Assembly: GCA_963796485.1 (NCBI GenBank)
Contig: CAWCLV010000004.1
Coordinates: forward strand, 806,001-870,000
Direction: 5' to 3'
Origin: CAWCDJ01 sp963796485
GTDB lineage: Bacteria; Acidobacteriota; Terriglobia; Bryobacterales; Bryobacteraceae
DNA length: 64,000 bases
Numbering within the stretch: position 1 is the stretch's first letter; every line of letters starts with the position of its first letter. The translations under genes were made by a program, and so were the position numbers. The notes beneath the pieces are model-generated. The model was not told the origin of the DNA, made no database searches, and saw nothing but the letters and a program-made list of their open reading frames with translations. Shown one piece after another: positions 32,619 to 41,556 of this stretch.

Positions 32619-34472
32619 ATGAAGCACATCATCGTCGGAACCGCGGGACACATCGATCACGGCAAGACCGCGCTGGTGAAAGCGCTGACCGGGATCGACG
32701 CCGACCGCCTGGAAGAAGAGAAGCGGCGCGGCATCACCATCGATCTCGGGTTCGCGCACCTGCAGTTGACGCCGTCGCTGCGCCTGGGATTTGTGGACGT
32801 GCCGGGGCACGAGCGCTTCATCAAGAACATGCTCGCCGGAGTGGGCGGGATCGACCTCGTGCTGTTCGTGGTGGCCGCGGACGAATCGATCAAGCCGCAG
32901 ACGCGCGAACATTTCGATATCTGCCGCCTGCTGGGAATCCCGCGTGGGATCGTTGCGCTGACAAAATCCGACCTGGTGGACGCGGACCTCCTCGGCCTGG
33001 TGCGTCTGGAAGTGGAGGAACTCGTGGCGGGCTCGTTCCTGGAGGGCGCGCCGATTGTTCCCGTGAGTTCCACGACCGGCGCCGGCCTGGATGACCTCCG
33101 GAAGGAACTGGCAAGCGCGGCCGCAGCCGTCCCGGAGAAAAACGCGGCCGGCCATTTCCGGCTGCCGATCGACCGCGTTTTCACGGTGAAGGGTTTCGGC
33201 ACGGTGGTGACGGGGACTCTGATTTCCGGCGCGGTTCACAAAGAGCAGGAGGTGGAACTCTATCCGGCGGAGCGGCGATTGCGGGTACGCGGCGTGCAAG
33301 TCCACGGGTCGAAGGCGGAAGCGGCAGTCGCCGGGCAGCGCACCGCGGTGAACCTGGCGGACATCGAACCCGCGGAAGTGCAGCGCGGCGACGTGCTCTC
33401 CGAACCGGGAGTTTTCCGCGCGGTGCGCCACCTGGATTGCCGGCTCGACCTGCTGGCTTCCGCGAAGCCTTTGAAACACCGCGCGCCCGTGCACTTCCAC
33501 TCCGGCACGGCGGAGATCGAGGCGGAAGTGCGGCTGCTCTCGGGCGAAGCGGTGCTACGGCCGGGCGCGACGGCGTACGCCCGGATCGTGCTGCGCGAAC
33601 CGGCGCTGCTGCTGCCCGGCGACCGCTTTATCATCCGCATGTTCTCGCCGGTGGTGACCATCGGCGGCGGCGTGGTAGTGGACACCGGCGAGCGCCGGTA
33701 CCGCAAAGGCGAGGCCGCTCGAGAGCGGCTGGAGGTGATGGCGTCGGGGGATGCCGGGGCGCGCCTTGCCCTTCTGATCCGCGAATCGAAATACGGAATT
33801 GGATTGTCCGAACTGATCGCCCGGACCGGCCTGCGGCGGGACCAGATCGCGGCCGCGGCGCCGTTTTCGATTGCGGGCACCTGGTACGTGGACCGTGGAT
33901 GGTTTCAGTCCGCTCGCGACAAACTGGTGAAAGCCGTCCGCGAGTTCCACGCGAAGCAGCCGCTGCTGCCCGGCATTCCCAAGCAGGACCTGCGCAGCCG
34001 CGAACTGCCGGAATGCCCGCCGCAACTCCTGGATGCGCTGATCGCCGACGCGAAAGACCTGATCGCCGAAGGCGAAAACGTCCGTACCCGGGGGCACAAA
34101 CTGGTTCTGAAGGAAGACGAGGAGCAGGCGCAAGCGGCCATCGAGCGCGCTTTCGAGCAGGCCGGCCTGGCGGTGCCGGCGATGGCGGAAGTGCTCGCAA
34201 AATCGGGGGTCGAGCCGGCGCGGGCGCGTACGCTGCTGCAAATTTTATTACGCGAAAAACGACTGATCCGCGTGAGCGACGAGTTGGTGTTTCACCATGC
34301 GGCGATCGATAAGCTGCGTGCGCTGCTCGAACCGCGGAAGAGCGAGCGCTTCAACGTGGGCACGTTCAAGGACTGGACGGGCATCTCGCGGAAGTACGCC
34401 ATCCCGCTGTTGGAGTACCTCGACCGGGAGAAGGTTACGCGCCGCGAGGGCGACACACGGGTTGTGCTTTAG
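32619..34472 (+). CDS. selB: Selenocysteine-specific elongation factor SelB
   Basis: A 617-residue GTPase that brings selenocysteyl-tRNA to UGA codons marked by a SECIS hairpin. The ATG at 32619 gives MKHIIVGTAGHIDHGKTALVK (G1), then DVPGH (G3) and TKSD (G4). EF-Tu-like domains 2 and 3 follow to about 340 (RVFTVKGFGTVVTGTL). The C-terminal part (about 370-617) contains the winged-helix repeats that bind the SECIS, ending WTGISRKYAIPLLEYLDRE. A long open frame continues upstream but is shadow of the divergent gene. selA, selD and the tRNA-Sec gene are not in the window. Confidence 0.96.
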   Translation: MKHIIVGTAGHIDHGKTALVKALTGIDADRLEEEKRRGITIDLGFAHLQLTPSLRLGFVDVPGHERFIKNMLAGVGGIDLVLFVVAADESIKPQTREHFDICRLLGIPRGIVALTKSDLVDADLLGLVRLEVEELVAGSFLEGAPIVPVSSTTGAGLDDLRKELASAAAAVPEKNAAGHFRLPIDRVFTVKGFGTVVTGTLISGAVHKEQEVELYPAERRLRVRGVQVHGSKAEAAVAGQRTAVNLADIEPAEVQRGDVLSEPGVFRAVRHLDCRLDLLASAKPLKHRAPVHFHSGTAEIEAEVRLLSGEAVLRPGATAYARIVLREPALLLPGDRFIIRMFSPVVTIGGGVVVDTGERRYRKGEAARERLEVMASGDAGARLALLIRESKYGIGLSELIARTGLRRDQIAAAAPFSIAGTWYVDRGWFQSARDKLVKAVREFHAKQPLLPGIPKQDLRSRELPECPPQLLDALIADAKDLIAEGENVRTRGHKLVLKEDEEQAQAAIERAFEQAGLAVPAMAEVLAKSGVEPARARTLLQILLREKRLIRVSDELVFHHAAIDKLRALLEPRKSERFNVGTFKDWTGISRKYAIPLLEYLDREKVTRREGDTRVVL

Positions 34473-34497
34473 CAGCGGTTTGTTTTTGGGCGCCCGG

Positions 34498-34531
34498 CAC
34501 GTGGGGCGGACGTCCTCGTCCGCCCCACGTG
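34498..34531. terminator. Bidirectional terminator-like hairpin
   Basis: A 15-bp stem starting CACGTGGGGCGGACG, 4-base loop, and its complement, in the 65-bp gap between the convergent selB and DUF1080 genes. No strong U tract is present on either side, so it may also be a dispersed repeat resembling the GTGGGGCAGG palindrome near 11525. Confidence 0.6.
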
Positions 34532-34537
34532 CTCAAT

Positions 34538-36022
34538 TTACGCGCGCAGCGCGTCGCCTCGACGTTCGATTGCCTTCGGCCCGGAGCCCGGCACGAAGAA
34601 ATCCTGCCAGACCAGTTTGCACTCCTCCACCATCCGGAGGCCATACTCGCAACGGCCGAGGTCCCCCGGGCCGGTATTGTTGGTGCCGAACGTGAATTTG
34701 GCGCCGGACGCCTTCGCCATTTTGATGAACGACGGGCTGGGCAGCTTGTAGCGGTTGTTGATCTCGATCGCGATGCCGTTGCGCACCGCCGCGTCGATCA
34801 CCTTCTTACGGCGCGCATCCGTCCACAGCGTCTCGTAATCCTTCTGCAACTGGTCCGGCACGAAGGTCGGGTTCACATAGATATCGACCGGCTCGTGGTC
34901 CAGGATGCCTACCGCACGGTCCACCAGGGTATCCATGAACTCCTGCGGGTCCGTAATCGTCCCGACTTCGGCGGGGAGCCACGTTCGCATGCGCTTGCCG
35001 TGGTTGTCGGTCCAGGTCATCGAGTCGGTGAAGATGTAGTCGAAGAGCCCGGCGGCGCGGCGCGAGAACATCTGCGTCCACTCGCGGCCCTCGGCCTGCA
35101 TCGCAATGAAGCAGGGCTGACCCTTCATGGTCTCGAAGAAGGCCCGCACGGCGTCGTCCGTCTCGGTGGGGAAGCCCTTCCCGCAATTCACGGCGAGTCC
35201 ATACTCGATGCCATCGCGCCGCGATTTGGCAAGCGCCTGTTCGAGCGTCAACCCCTCCTTGAGGTGGACGTGGAAGTCCGCCATCGGAATGTTGTGCCGG
35301 CCGACGTCGATGATCTGCTTGAATGTCTCGTCCGCCACCGGGATCGGGCCCGGCGTGGGCGTGTTCTCGGGCAGCGGACGCACTCGCACGCTGCGGAACC
35401 GCGCTAACGAGCCGTCGTTGTGACATTGCAGCGCGAAGGTGCCGTGGTCGAGGAACCGCTCCCGTTCCATTCCGTCGGGGATGATGGGCGGGTTCGGCTC
35501 GGTGTAGTCCACCACCAGCATGCCGTTGAGCCGCACCTGTACGTTCTTGCCGCGCACTGCGACGTAAATCTTGAACCACTGGTCGTCGGGGATGAACTGG
35601 CGGTAGATATTGCGTAGCCCGTAAAGCGAGCCGGTCTTCTTGCGCTCGCGGTATGTGCCTTCGCCGGTGGCCGTGTTGTTGATCTGGACCTCGAACCCCT
35701 TCTGCGGGAAATTGCTTTCCTGGTAGCGCGTGTGGAAGTACACGCCGGAGTTGCACTCGTGTTTCGCCAGCGCTTCGACTTCCAGCTCGAAATTGCGGAA
35801 GTCAGCGCCGTGCACCGGGCCCTGGTAGAACAGGTGGGACCGCGGACCCTGGGCCGAAAGCTGCCCGTCCACCACCTTCCAGGAGTCTTTGTGTTCGCTC
35901 GGACGCCAGCCCTCGAGGCTATGTCCGTTGAAGAGTTCGATCCAGCCGTCGTCGGCGGCGGAGAGCCCGAGCGCGGTCATCGCACCTACGAACGCCCGGC
36001 GTGTGAATTGGTAGTCGGCCAC
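34538..36022 (-). CDS. DUF1080 plus PHP-like domain protein, Tat-exported
   Basis: A 494-residue two-domain protein. The N-terminus has a twin-arginine signal (FTRRAFVGAMTALGLSAA). Residues about 25-215 are a DUF1080 / 3-keto-disaccharide hydrolase jelly roll (WIELFNGHSLEGWRP, CNSGVYFHTRYQE, GFEVQINNTA). Residues about 240-494 begin MADFHVHLKEGLTLEQAL, a PHP-like metal-dependent phosphoesterase or amidohydrolase start (HXH), and continue with EINNRYKLPSP and FGTNNTGPG. DUF1080 proteins act on glycan or 3-keto-glycosides; the second activity is unproven. The fusion suggests sequential processing of an extracytoplasmic substrate. Confidence 0.85.
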   Translation of the reverse strand: MADYQFTRRAFVGAMTALGLSAADDGWIELFNGHSLEGWRPSEHKDSWKVVDGQLSAQGPRSHLFYQGPVHGADFRNFELEVEALAKHECNSGVYFHTRYQESNFPQKGFEVQINNTATGEGTYRERKKTGSLYGLRNIYRQFIPDDQWFKIYVAVRGKNVQVRLNGMLVVDYTEPNPPIIPDGMERERFLDHGTFALQCHNDGSLARFRSVRVRPLPENTPTPGPIPVADETFKQIIDVGRHNIPMADFHVHLKEGLTLEQALAKSRRDGIEYGLAVNCGKGFPTETDDAVRAFFETMKGQPCFIAMQAEGREWTQMFSRRAAGLFDYIFTDSMTWTDNHGKRMRTWLPAEVGTITDPQEFMDTLVDRAVGILDHEPVDIYVNPTFVPDQLQKDYETLWTDARRKKVIDAAVRNGIAIEINNRYKLPSPSFIKMAKASGAKFTFGTNNTGPGDLGRCEYGLRMVEECKLVWQDFFVPGSGPKAIERRGDALRA

Positions 36023-36039
36023 CAGCCCAGTATAGCCCC

Positions 36040-36219
36040 CTACTTCTTAGTCAGGGGTGAATCCCCGGCGCCGCCATACTGGCCCTTTCGTCCCTTGGGA
36101 TCGCGGCTGAACTGGCCTTCGGTTTGTCCGGAACTCTTACGAGCCTTACCGGGCGCGGAGCTCGCGGCTTGCACTCCTTTTTTCGGTTCGCGCGGGTGGT
36201 GCGCCTTTTTTCCCGGCAT
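36040..36219 (-). CDS. Small basic protein, 59 residues, conserved-looking
   Basis: Read from the reverse strand: an ATG at 36219 with GGGAGG 5 bp upstream, an open frame of 59 codons and a TAG at 36040. The sequence is Lys/Gly/Ser-rich (starts MPGKKAHHPREPKKG, ends GGAGDSPLTKK) with a QFSRDPKGRKGQYGG core that looks like the small basic proteins found in many proteobacterial and acidobacterial genomes, but I cannot name the family. The central RDPKG motif suggests nucleic-acid binding. It lies upstream of the DUF1080 gene (17-bp gap). Confidence 0.65.
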   Translation of the reverse strand: MPGKKAHHPREPKKGVQAASSAPGKARKSSGQTEGQFSRDPKGRKGQYGGAGDSPLTKK

Positions 36220-36273
36220 ATTGCCTCCCGTTACGTAACCGCACCAGCGCTGCCAACGCGCGTTCCTGCACGG

Positions 36274-37608
36274 TCACTGGCGCTTGAACTTCAGCACCGC
36301 GCCATTCTGATACAGCGTGAGCGAGCTGTACTTGCCTTCGGCATCGCGCTCGAACTCGATCTCGGCGTTGATCTGGTCATTGAAGAAGCGGGTAGGCGAT
36401 TCGGGATCGATGCGGACTGCGCCCTGGTGCGTGGCCTGCGTCATCAGGTGGCCGTCCTCCGGCCAGATCTTCAGGGCGAAGTTCGGGTTGAGCGCGTACG
36501 TTCCTTCGAACGGTTTCACCTGTTCGGGAGTGAGGGTGATGCTCTGGTGTTGTTTGGGCACCTGGACCGGCTGGCCGAGCGCGATGGCGAGCAGGCCGGC
36601 GGCAATCGGGCCCGTAGCCGGAGTGTTGGCATTAGCTAAAACGATCGCCGTCAGCTTCTTCTCCGGCAGGCGGATGAGCATCGTGTTGAAGCCGTTGATG
36701 CCGCCGCCGTGTTCGAGCGCCGTGGTCCCGAACCGCTTCGCGATCATCCAGCCGTAGCCGTAGTCGCCGAGGTTCGGCGTCCACATCTTCCGCTTCGAGG
36801 CTTCGCTCAGCACGGCGGTGCCATACAGCGCCTGGTCCCACTTGAGCAGGTCGTCCACCGTGGAGTAGAGCGACCCGGCGGCATACGGCAGCGACATATC
36901 GAGGAACGGCGCGCGCTGCAGCTTCCCGCTCACATACTCGTACCCTTCGGCCCGGTGCGGCAGTATCTCCGTGTAGTGGTCGAACCCGGTGTCCTTCATG
37001 CCGAGCGGGTCGAGGATGGCGCTGCGCAGTTGGTCCTCGTATTTCCGGCGGGTCACCTTCTCGATGACGTAACCGAGGATGATGTAGCCGGTGTTGTCGT
37101 ACTCGTATTTCGTTCCGGGCGCGAACTTCAGCGGCTTGTCCTGGGTCAACCGGATGATTTCGACCGGGGTGCGCGCCGTGCCGGCCATTTTGGCGAAGAA
37201 TTCCGGAATCTCGGTATAGCTGGGAATGCCGGATTCGTGAGACAGCAGGTGATGGATCGTCACCGGCTGCCAGGTTTTGGGACCCTCGGGATAGTACTTG
37301 AGGATGGAATCATCGAGCTTGATCTTGCCCTGCTCCACCAGTTGCAGGATGAGAGCCGAGGTGAACTGCTTGGTGATGGAGCCGAGCCGGAACTTCGCGT
37401 CCGGCGTATTGGCCACGTCCCACTCGGCGTCGGCCGGCCCATATGCTTTGCGGTAGAGCGGCTTCCCGTCGCGAGCCAGCAGGGCCGCGCCCTGGAAGCG
37501 CTTCTGGTTGACGAATGCCTGGACGAACTGGTCGGCCTGCGACGCGATGTCTTGCGCCATCACGTACGGGGCCAGCAGCAGAATCAGCGAAAGCAGGCGC
37601 AAATGCAT
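36274..37608 (-). CDS. Serine hydrolase, class C beta-lactamase/esterase family
   Basis: A 444-residue exported serine hydrolase. The ATG at 37608 begins a signal peptide (HLRLLSLILLLAPYVMAQ). The catalytic Ser-X-X-Lys is in LGSITKQF, Tyr-X-Asn is in YEYDNTGY, and the third motif is EHGGGING. A C-terminal lipocalin-like domain (about 350-444, ending NGAVLKFKRQ) follows. The family includes AmpC-type beta-lactamases, D-aminopeptidases, esterases and penicillin-binding protein-like enzymes; the substrate cannot be assigned. Confidence 0.92.
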   Translation of the reverse strand: MHLRLLSLILLLAPYVMAQDIASQADQFVQAFVNQKRFQGAALLARDGKPLYRKAYGPADAEWDVANTPDAKFRLGSITKQFTSALILQLVEQGKIKLDDSILKYYPEGPKTWQPVTIHHLLSHESGIPSYTEIPEFFAKMAGTARTPVEIIRLTQDKPLKFAPGTKYEYDNTGYIILGYVIEKVTRRKYEDQLRSAILDPLGMKDTGFDHYTEILPHRAEGYEYVSGKLQRAPFLDMSLPYAAGSLYSTVDDLLKWDQALYGTAVLSEASKRKMWTPNLGDYGYGWMIAKRFGTTALEHGGGINGFNTMLIRLPEKKLTAIVLANANTPATGPIAAGLLAIALGQPVQVPKQHQSITLTPEQVKPFEGTYALNPNFALKIWPEDGHLMTQATHQGAVRIDPESPTRFFNDQINAEIEFERDAEGKYSSLTLYQNGAVLKFKRQ

Positions 37609-37651
37609 GGCGCCATTGTCCCAAATCGGGCGTTCCGGCGCCTGCAAGTAC

Positions 37652-38116
37652 TCAGTCTTTCAGGAGGGCGTCGATGGCGGCCTGTGAAATGGCTTCATCC
37701 ACTTCGGAGGCAGCACCACTGGCTGCGATCCCGCCGATGGTCTTCCCTTCGAACTTCACCGGCAGCCCGCCCTGGTTGGGGAAGCCATCGGGGTAGACCA
37801 GGACCTGAAGATTGCCGTCCTTCAGTTGGTCCGCGGCAGCTTTCGACGGCCGGCCGTAGAGTGCGGCATAGCGGGCTTTCTTCTGCGCGAACTGAATCGT
37901 GTTCAGGCCGGCGCCGTCCGCCTTCTGCAGGAACAGCAGGTTTCCACTCTCATCGACGATGCAGAGCGTGACCTGTACGTTCCGCTGCTGCGCTTCGGCT
38001 TCCGCGGCGGCGACCATGCGCTTGATGGCGGCAAGGTTCAGGTATTTTTTGCTCGGGAGATCGGCGGCAAATGCCATCATCACGAGGCTGAAGGCGAGCA
38101 GAGACAGTTTCAGCAT
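37652..38116 (-). CDS. GlcG/HbpS family haem-binding-like protein, exported
   Basis: A 154-residue protein with signal peptide MLKLSLLAFSLVMMAFA and a GlcG/HbpS fold: LNLAAIKRMVAAAEAEAQ, TLCIVDESGNLLFL, ARYAALYGRPSK, and VKFEGKTIGGIAASG at the C-terminus, ending with the paired helix DEAISQAAIDALLKD. HbpS binds haem and senses redox stress in Streptomyces, while GlcG is near glycolate genes in E. coli. The role here is unknown. Start chosen at the ATG at 38116, where the signal peptide begins. Confidence 0.88.
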   Translation of the reverse strand: MLKLSLLAFSLVMMAFAADLPSKKYLNLAAIKRMVAAAEAEAQQRNVQVTLCIVDESGNLLFLQKADGAGLNTIQFAQKKARYAALYGRPSKAAADQLKDGNLQVLVYPDGFPNQGGLPVKFEGKTIGGIAASGAASEVDEAISQAAIDALLKD

Positions 38117-38245
38117 CAGGGTTTCGATGATAGCACCCGGCACTGACTCTTTCGGCGGGTAGATTCGATAGTACCTGACGCCCGCTCGAAACACGCCCGC
38201 TCGAAATGTTGCCGCGCCTGGAATCTGCGGATATAATCGCAAGCC

Positions 38246-38434
38246 TTGGCGAACCTATGTGGAGACCCGGACGACGTGCCGCCTACGGAACACCTCAGCA
38301 GCGAGGTGCTGGAGCAACTTCTTACCGTGGGTTTGCCCGAATCCGAGGCGATAGCCGTGGCGCAGCACCTTGCCGAGTGCAGCGAATGCCACTGCCGTGC
38401 GGACGTGCTCAAGTTCTGGCGGCAGTTCGAGTGA
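38246..38434 (+). CDS. Small zinc-finger-like protein
   Basis: 62 residues from a TTG start at 38246. It contains HLAECSECHCR, an HX3CX2C arrangement as in the zinc-binding anti-sigma (zf-HC2) domain, preceded by a helical region ending VGLPESEAIAVA. It is too short for a full anti-sigma factor and has no membrane helix. No sigma gene is adjacent. The TTG start and lack of a good ribosome site make it a modest prediction. Confidence 0.5.
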   Translation: MANLCGDPDDVPPTEHLSSEVLEQLLTVGLPESEAIAVAQHLAECSECHCRADVLKFWRQFE

Positions 38435-38468
38435 AGGCCGTCTGCGCGTCCGGTCATCCGACCTCGCG

Positions 38469-38669
38469 TCAAATTCTCGGAAAATCGAACTCGCGTTCAG
38501 GCGGTTCGGGCAGCCGGGCCCGAATCTCGAGGATGAAGCCGTTGAGTTCACCAACGAGTTGCCCGAACAAACGGGCCCGGCGGAGATCCGAAATGGAAGC
38601 GTCGTTCAGCAGGTCGAGAAACGCGGCCCGTGCCCGCGCGACCGCGGCCGGCGCCGTACTCTTTGCCAT
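38469..38669 (-). CDS. Small helical protein, unknown function
   Basis: 66 residues from the ATG at 38669 (MAKSTAPAAV). The sequence is almost entirely helix-forming (AAFLDLLNDASISDLRRAR, then LFGQLVGELNGFILEI) with a short Pro-rich acidic tail ending FDFPRI. It is convergent with the zinc-finger-like gene and divergent from the SDR gene (49-bp spacer). The frame continues upstream as antisense to the SDR and is not coding there. No family is recognised. Confidence 0.5.
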   Translation of the reverse strand: MAKSTAPAAVARARAAFLDLLNDASISDLRRARLFGQLVGELNGFILEIRARLPEPPEREFDFPRI

Positions 38670-38718
38670 CGATTCCGATTGTACGATTGGTGAGTACGCT
38701 GAAGGGACGTGAGCGAGA

Positions 38719-39510
38719 ATGCTGGAGGCCGGCATCAAAGGCAAGCTGGCGGTGGTTACGGGCGGCGCCAACGGGATCGGGTTTGCCGCGGCCAGGCTGC
38801 TCATAGAGAACGGCGCGCGGGTGTGGATCTTCGACCTGGAACGCGAGGACCCATGCTCGGCCGCGAGGCAGATCGGGGCGCAGGCATGCGCCGCCGATGT
38901 GACCAGTCGCGATTCGCTCGAAGCGGCGTTTGCCGCGAGCGGTACGCCCGACATCCTGATTGCCAACGCGGGAATCGCTTCGGAATCCGACTTTTGGGAT
39001 CTGCCGGCGGCGGAGTGGGAGCGGATTATTTCGGTCAACCTCACGGGTGCATTCCACACCGTGCAAACCGCGGCGCGGCTAATGAAACCGCGGCGCACCG
39101 GCACGATCGTGCTGACCGCTTCCACCAATTCCTTCGACGGCGAAGCCAGGCTCGCGGCATACAACGCCAGCAAGGCGGGGCTGCTCGGCCTGGTGCGCAC
39201 CGCCGCGAATGAACTCGGGCCATACGAGATACGCGTCAATGCGGTCTGTCCGGGGCTGATCCGGACGCGGCTGACGGAGCGGCACTTTTCGAGCCCCGAA
39301 ATCCTGCGCGATTATTTCCGGCAGATTCCGCTGGGGCGCGGCGGAGATCCGAAGGAAGTGGCCGCCGCGAGCGTCTTCCTGGCCTCGGATCTGGCGTCGT
39401 ATGTCACGGGCGCGACAATAGTCGTGGACGGCGGGCAAATGGCCGCGAAATTCGGGACGTGGACGGACGCGGAAGCGGATTTCGCGGAGGGCCGCTGGAA
39501 GCTGCGCTAG
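38719..39510 (+). CDS. SDR family oxidoreductase
   Basis: A 263-residue classical short-chain dehydrogenase. It has the Rossmann motif TGGANGIG, NAG in LIANAGIAS, catalytic Ser in LTASTNSF and Tyr-X3-Lys in YNASKAG. It resembles the FabG/GDH-like group, with the C-terminal ASYVTGATIVVDGGQ. The substrate is unknown. Its stop overlaps by 4 bp the stop of the convergent propeller protein. Confidence 0.92.
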   Translation: MLEAGIKGKLAVVTGGANGIGFAAARLLIENGARVWIFDLEREDPCSAARQIGAQACAADVTSRDSLEAAFAASGTPDILIANAGIASESDFWDLPAAEWERIISVNLTGAFHTVQTAARLMKPRRTGTIVLTASTNSFDGEARLAAYNASKAGLLGLVRTAANELGPYEIRVNAVCPGLIRTRLTERHFSSPEILRDYFRQIPLGRGGDPKEVAAASVFLASDLASYVTGATIVVDGGQMAAKFGTWTDAEADFAEGRWKLR

Positions 39511-41201
39511 TGGCGCGGCAGCCGGGGCGGCGGCACTCCGGGGCCTCGGCCGGCCTCGCGCCTCGGCACCACGTAGAGCGTCAGGAAAACGAAATTATTC
39601 GCGCCCAGAGAGCACCCAAACTGGAGATAGCCCGTCTGGGCGCCGATGCGCAGGTCTACCCGGTAGATGCGGTCCAGCGATCCTGGCTCCAGGCCAGCGA
39701 ACAGAACCGTCGAATTCGAGCAGGTCAGGGGCGAGGCCAGGCGCGCCAGGGGCTCGCTCGAAGGCGCAACGGAACCAGGCGGCACCTCCGGGTTGACCGG
39801 CCCCAGGCCGACGGCGTAGACATGAATGATTTCGCCGGGATGCGTGGGACTGCCGTTGTTGACCTGCGATTGCCAGAACTGGTGCCAAACATCACCCGCC
39901 CTCGGGCCTGCCGTGATCAGGATATCCGCCGTGGGGAAGTCGAACGGTGAGTGAACGCCCGGCGAGAGAACCGTCAAAGTCTGAGTGCCCGCCTGGATAT
40001 TCCAGGGCACGAGGAAGCCGACGCTCGTGGGACTGAGTTGCAATACAGGAACGTTCTGGCTTCCGATCTGGACGCCGGCACCTCCCAATGATGTGGGTAC
40101 CGGCGGAGTTGCCTGAAAGGATGCGTCCGACAGGCCGGATCCGTTTACGGTCGTCGAGAGGCCCGCGTCGGTTGCGCCGCCGGATGCGAGATACGGCGTG
40201 CGGCCGGTGAGTTCGACACGGGTTCCAGTCTCGAGATCGAACTCGAGCAGGCTTCCCGCGTTGGTCTCGGCATAAACGATGCGCCCGTTGCCCGAGAGGA
40301 CTGCGGCGGTGATCCATCCTGGCTCGCTGGTTACCTGGCGCATGCCCGTACCGTCCGTTTGGATGACCCAGGCCTGGTCTTCGCGCAGAAACAGAGCGCG
40401 CTGGCCGTCCGCGCTCAAACCCAAGACATTCGTCTGGCCGCTCAAAACCAAATTATCCTGCTGGGTTTGCAGATTCAGACGGCGGACGTTACCGGACTCG
40501 GCGTAGAGCACCACGTCGCCCGCGGCGTCGATGGCCAGAGCACTCGCGCCCGGAACCGGGAAGGGCTGGACTGCCCCGTCCGGGTGGGCGATGTAGCCCG
40601 CGCTGGCAAGCGAGAAAACCGCTGTGCCGTCGTTTGCGACAGCCTGGCGGCTGGCCGGAAAGACCACCGGCCATGGGCCAGGCGTGGCAGGGAGGGAAAC
40701 GGGCGTCTGCTGGCCCGTCTGCAAATCCAGAAACAGCAGAGATGCCGGACCGAAGACGCTCGTCGTGGTGTCGGAAATCGCAAAGCGTCCGCCGGGACTG
40801 AGGTATGCGTAGCCGGGGAGTTGCTGGTCGCCCCCGGCCGTAATCAGATCCGTGGCCGTCAAAAAGCCACGGCAACCGACGGAATGGCTCAACTGCCCGG
40901 GGGCCGCGACCGTTTTGCCATCGGCGGTGACCTCCGCGGCATCGAGCGAATATTGGGCGCCGGTGACACAGGAGCCCGTCCAAACCAAATCGGACTTTGG
41001 CAGCAGACGGAAGAGGCGTACGCCGGATTCGTCCGCCACGAAGAGCTTCCCATAACTCGGCTGACCGGCGCCCTTCAGACTGAGGGTGGAAGAGAAGTAA
41101 ACGACGGAGCCGTCGTAAGGCGTCGCCAAGCCGTTGAACTGGCTGCAAAGGGGCACAGCGGCTCCCACGGCGAGAGCGAGAATTCCCAGGGTTCGGCCCA
41201 A
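39507..41201 (-). CDS. Exported beta-propeller protein with TIGR03437-like end
   Basis: A 564-residue protein with a signal peptide (LGILALAVGAAVPLCSQ). Residues about 20-340 are repeated WD/PD40-like blades (DGSVVYFSS, LSPGGRFAISD, LSADGQRALFL, VLSGNGRIVYAE). From about 350 a TIGR03437-like domain typical of Solibacter-type proteins follows, with VPWNIQAGTQTLTV and VYAVGLGPVNPEVPPG. It probably acts at the cell surface; no catalytic site is seen. Stands alone upstream of the alkylation repair genes on the same strand (4-bp gap to the ATL stop). Confidence 0.82.
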   Translation of the reverse strand: MGRTLGILALAVGAAVPLCSQFNGLATPYDGSVVYFSSTLSLKGAGQPSYGKLFVADESGVRLFRLLPKSDLVWTGSCVTGAQYSLDAAEVTADGKTVAAPGQLSHSVGCRGFLTATDLITAGGDQQLPGYAYLSPGGRFAISDTTTSVFGPASLLFLDLQTGQQTPVSLPATPGPWPVVFPASRQAVANDGTAVFSLASAGYIAHPDGAVQPFPVPGASALAIDAAGDVVLYAESGNVRRLNLQTQQDNLVLSGQTNVLGLSADGQRALFLREDQAWVIQTDGTGMRQVTSEPGWITAAVLSGNGRIVYAETNAGSLLEFDLETGTRVELTGRTPYLASGGATDAGLSTTVNGSGLSDASFQATPPVPTSLGGAGVQIGSQNVPVLQLSPTSVGFLVPWNIQAGTQTLTVLSPGVHSPFDFPTADILITAGPRAGDVWHQFWQSQVNNGSPTHPGEIIHVYAVGLGPVNPEVPPGSVAPSSEPLARLASPLTCSNSTVLFAGLEPGSLDRIYRVDLRIGAQTGYLQFGCSLGANNFVFLTLYVVPRREAGRGPGVPPPRLPRH

Positions 41202-41205
41202 GCCG

Positions 41206-41556
41206 CTATTCTAACTCCCAGGTCCGGAACCGGAACTGGTGCTCCACCATATCCACGCACTTGCCGCGGAAGCGCACGCCTTCCATTTCGAGGCGGGTGC
41301 GCTGCTCGAGCCCGGCTTCGTACTTCAGCTTTATGGCGCCGCCGGAGCCCACCACCCGCTGCCAGGGAAGCGTCCCGCCGCTTTTGGCGAGCAACTGCGC
41401 GACGTGGCGGTGATAGAGCGGATAACCGGCCGCCGCCGCGACTTGCCCGTAGGTGGCCACTTTGCCGCGGGGGATCTGGCGGATGACCTTGCGGAAGGCG
41501 GCGTCCCGCTGCTCGCTTTTCGGAGCGCGCATCAGGCGGCGGACGACCTCTTTCAC
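41206..41556 (-). CDS. Alkyltransferase-like (ATL) DNA repair protein
   Basis: A 116-residue protein of the O6-methylguanine-DNA methyltransferase C-terminal domain. The GTG start at 41556 overlaps the tag stop (GTGA). It has the helix-turn-helix with the arginine finger region (IPRGKVATYGQVAAAAGYP) and YHRHVAQLL, but where MGMT has the acceptor Cys in PCHR, this protein reads LPWQRVV, with Trp65 in the Cys position. That is the mark of ATL proteins, which bind O6-alkylguanine without removing the group and hand it to nucleotide excision repair. The overlap with tag couples it to alkylation repair. Confidence 0.93.
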   Translation of the reverse strand: MKEVVRRLMRAPKSEQRDAAFRKVIRQIPRGKVATYGQVAAAAGYPLYHRHVAQLLAKSGGTLPWQRVVGSGGAIKLKYEAGLEQRTRLEMEGVRFRGKCVDMVEHQFRFRTWELE

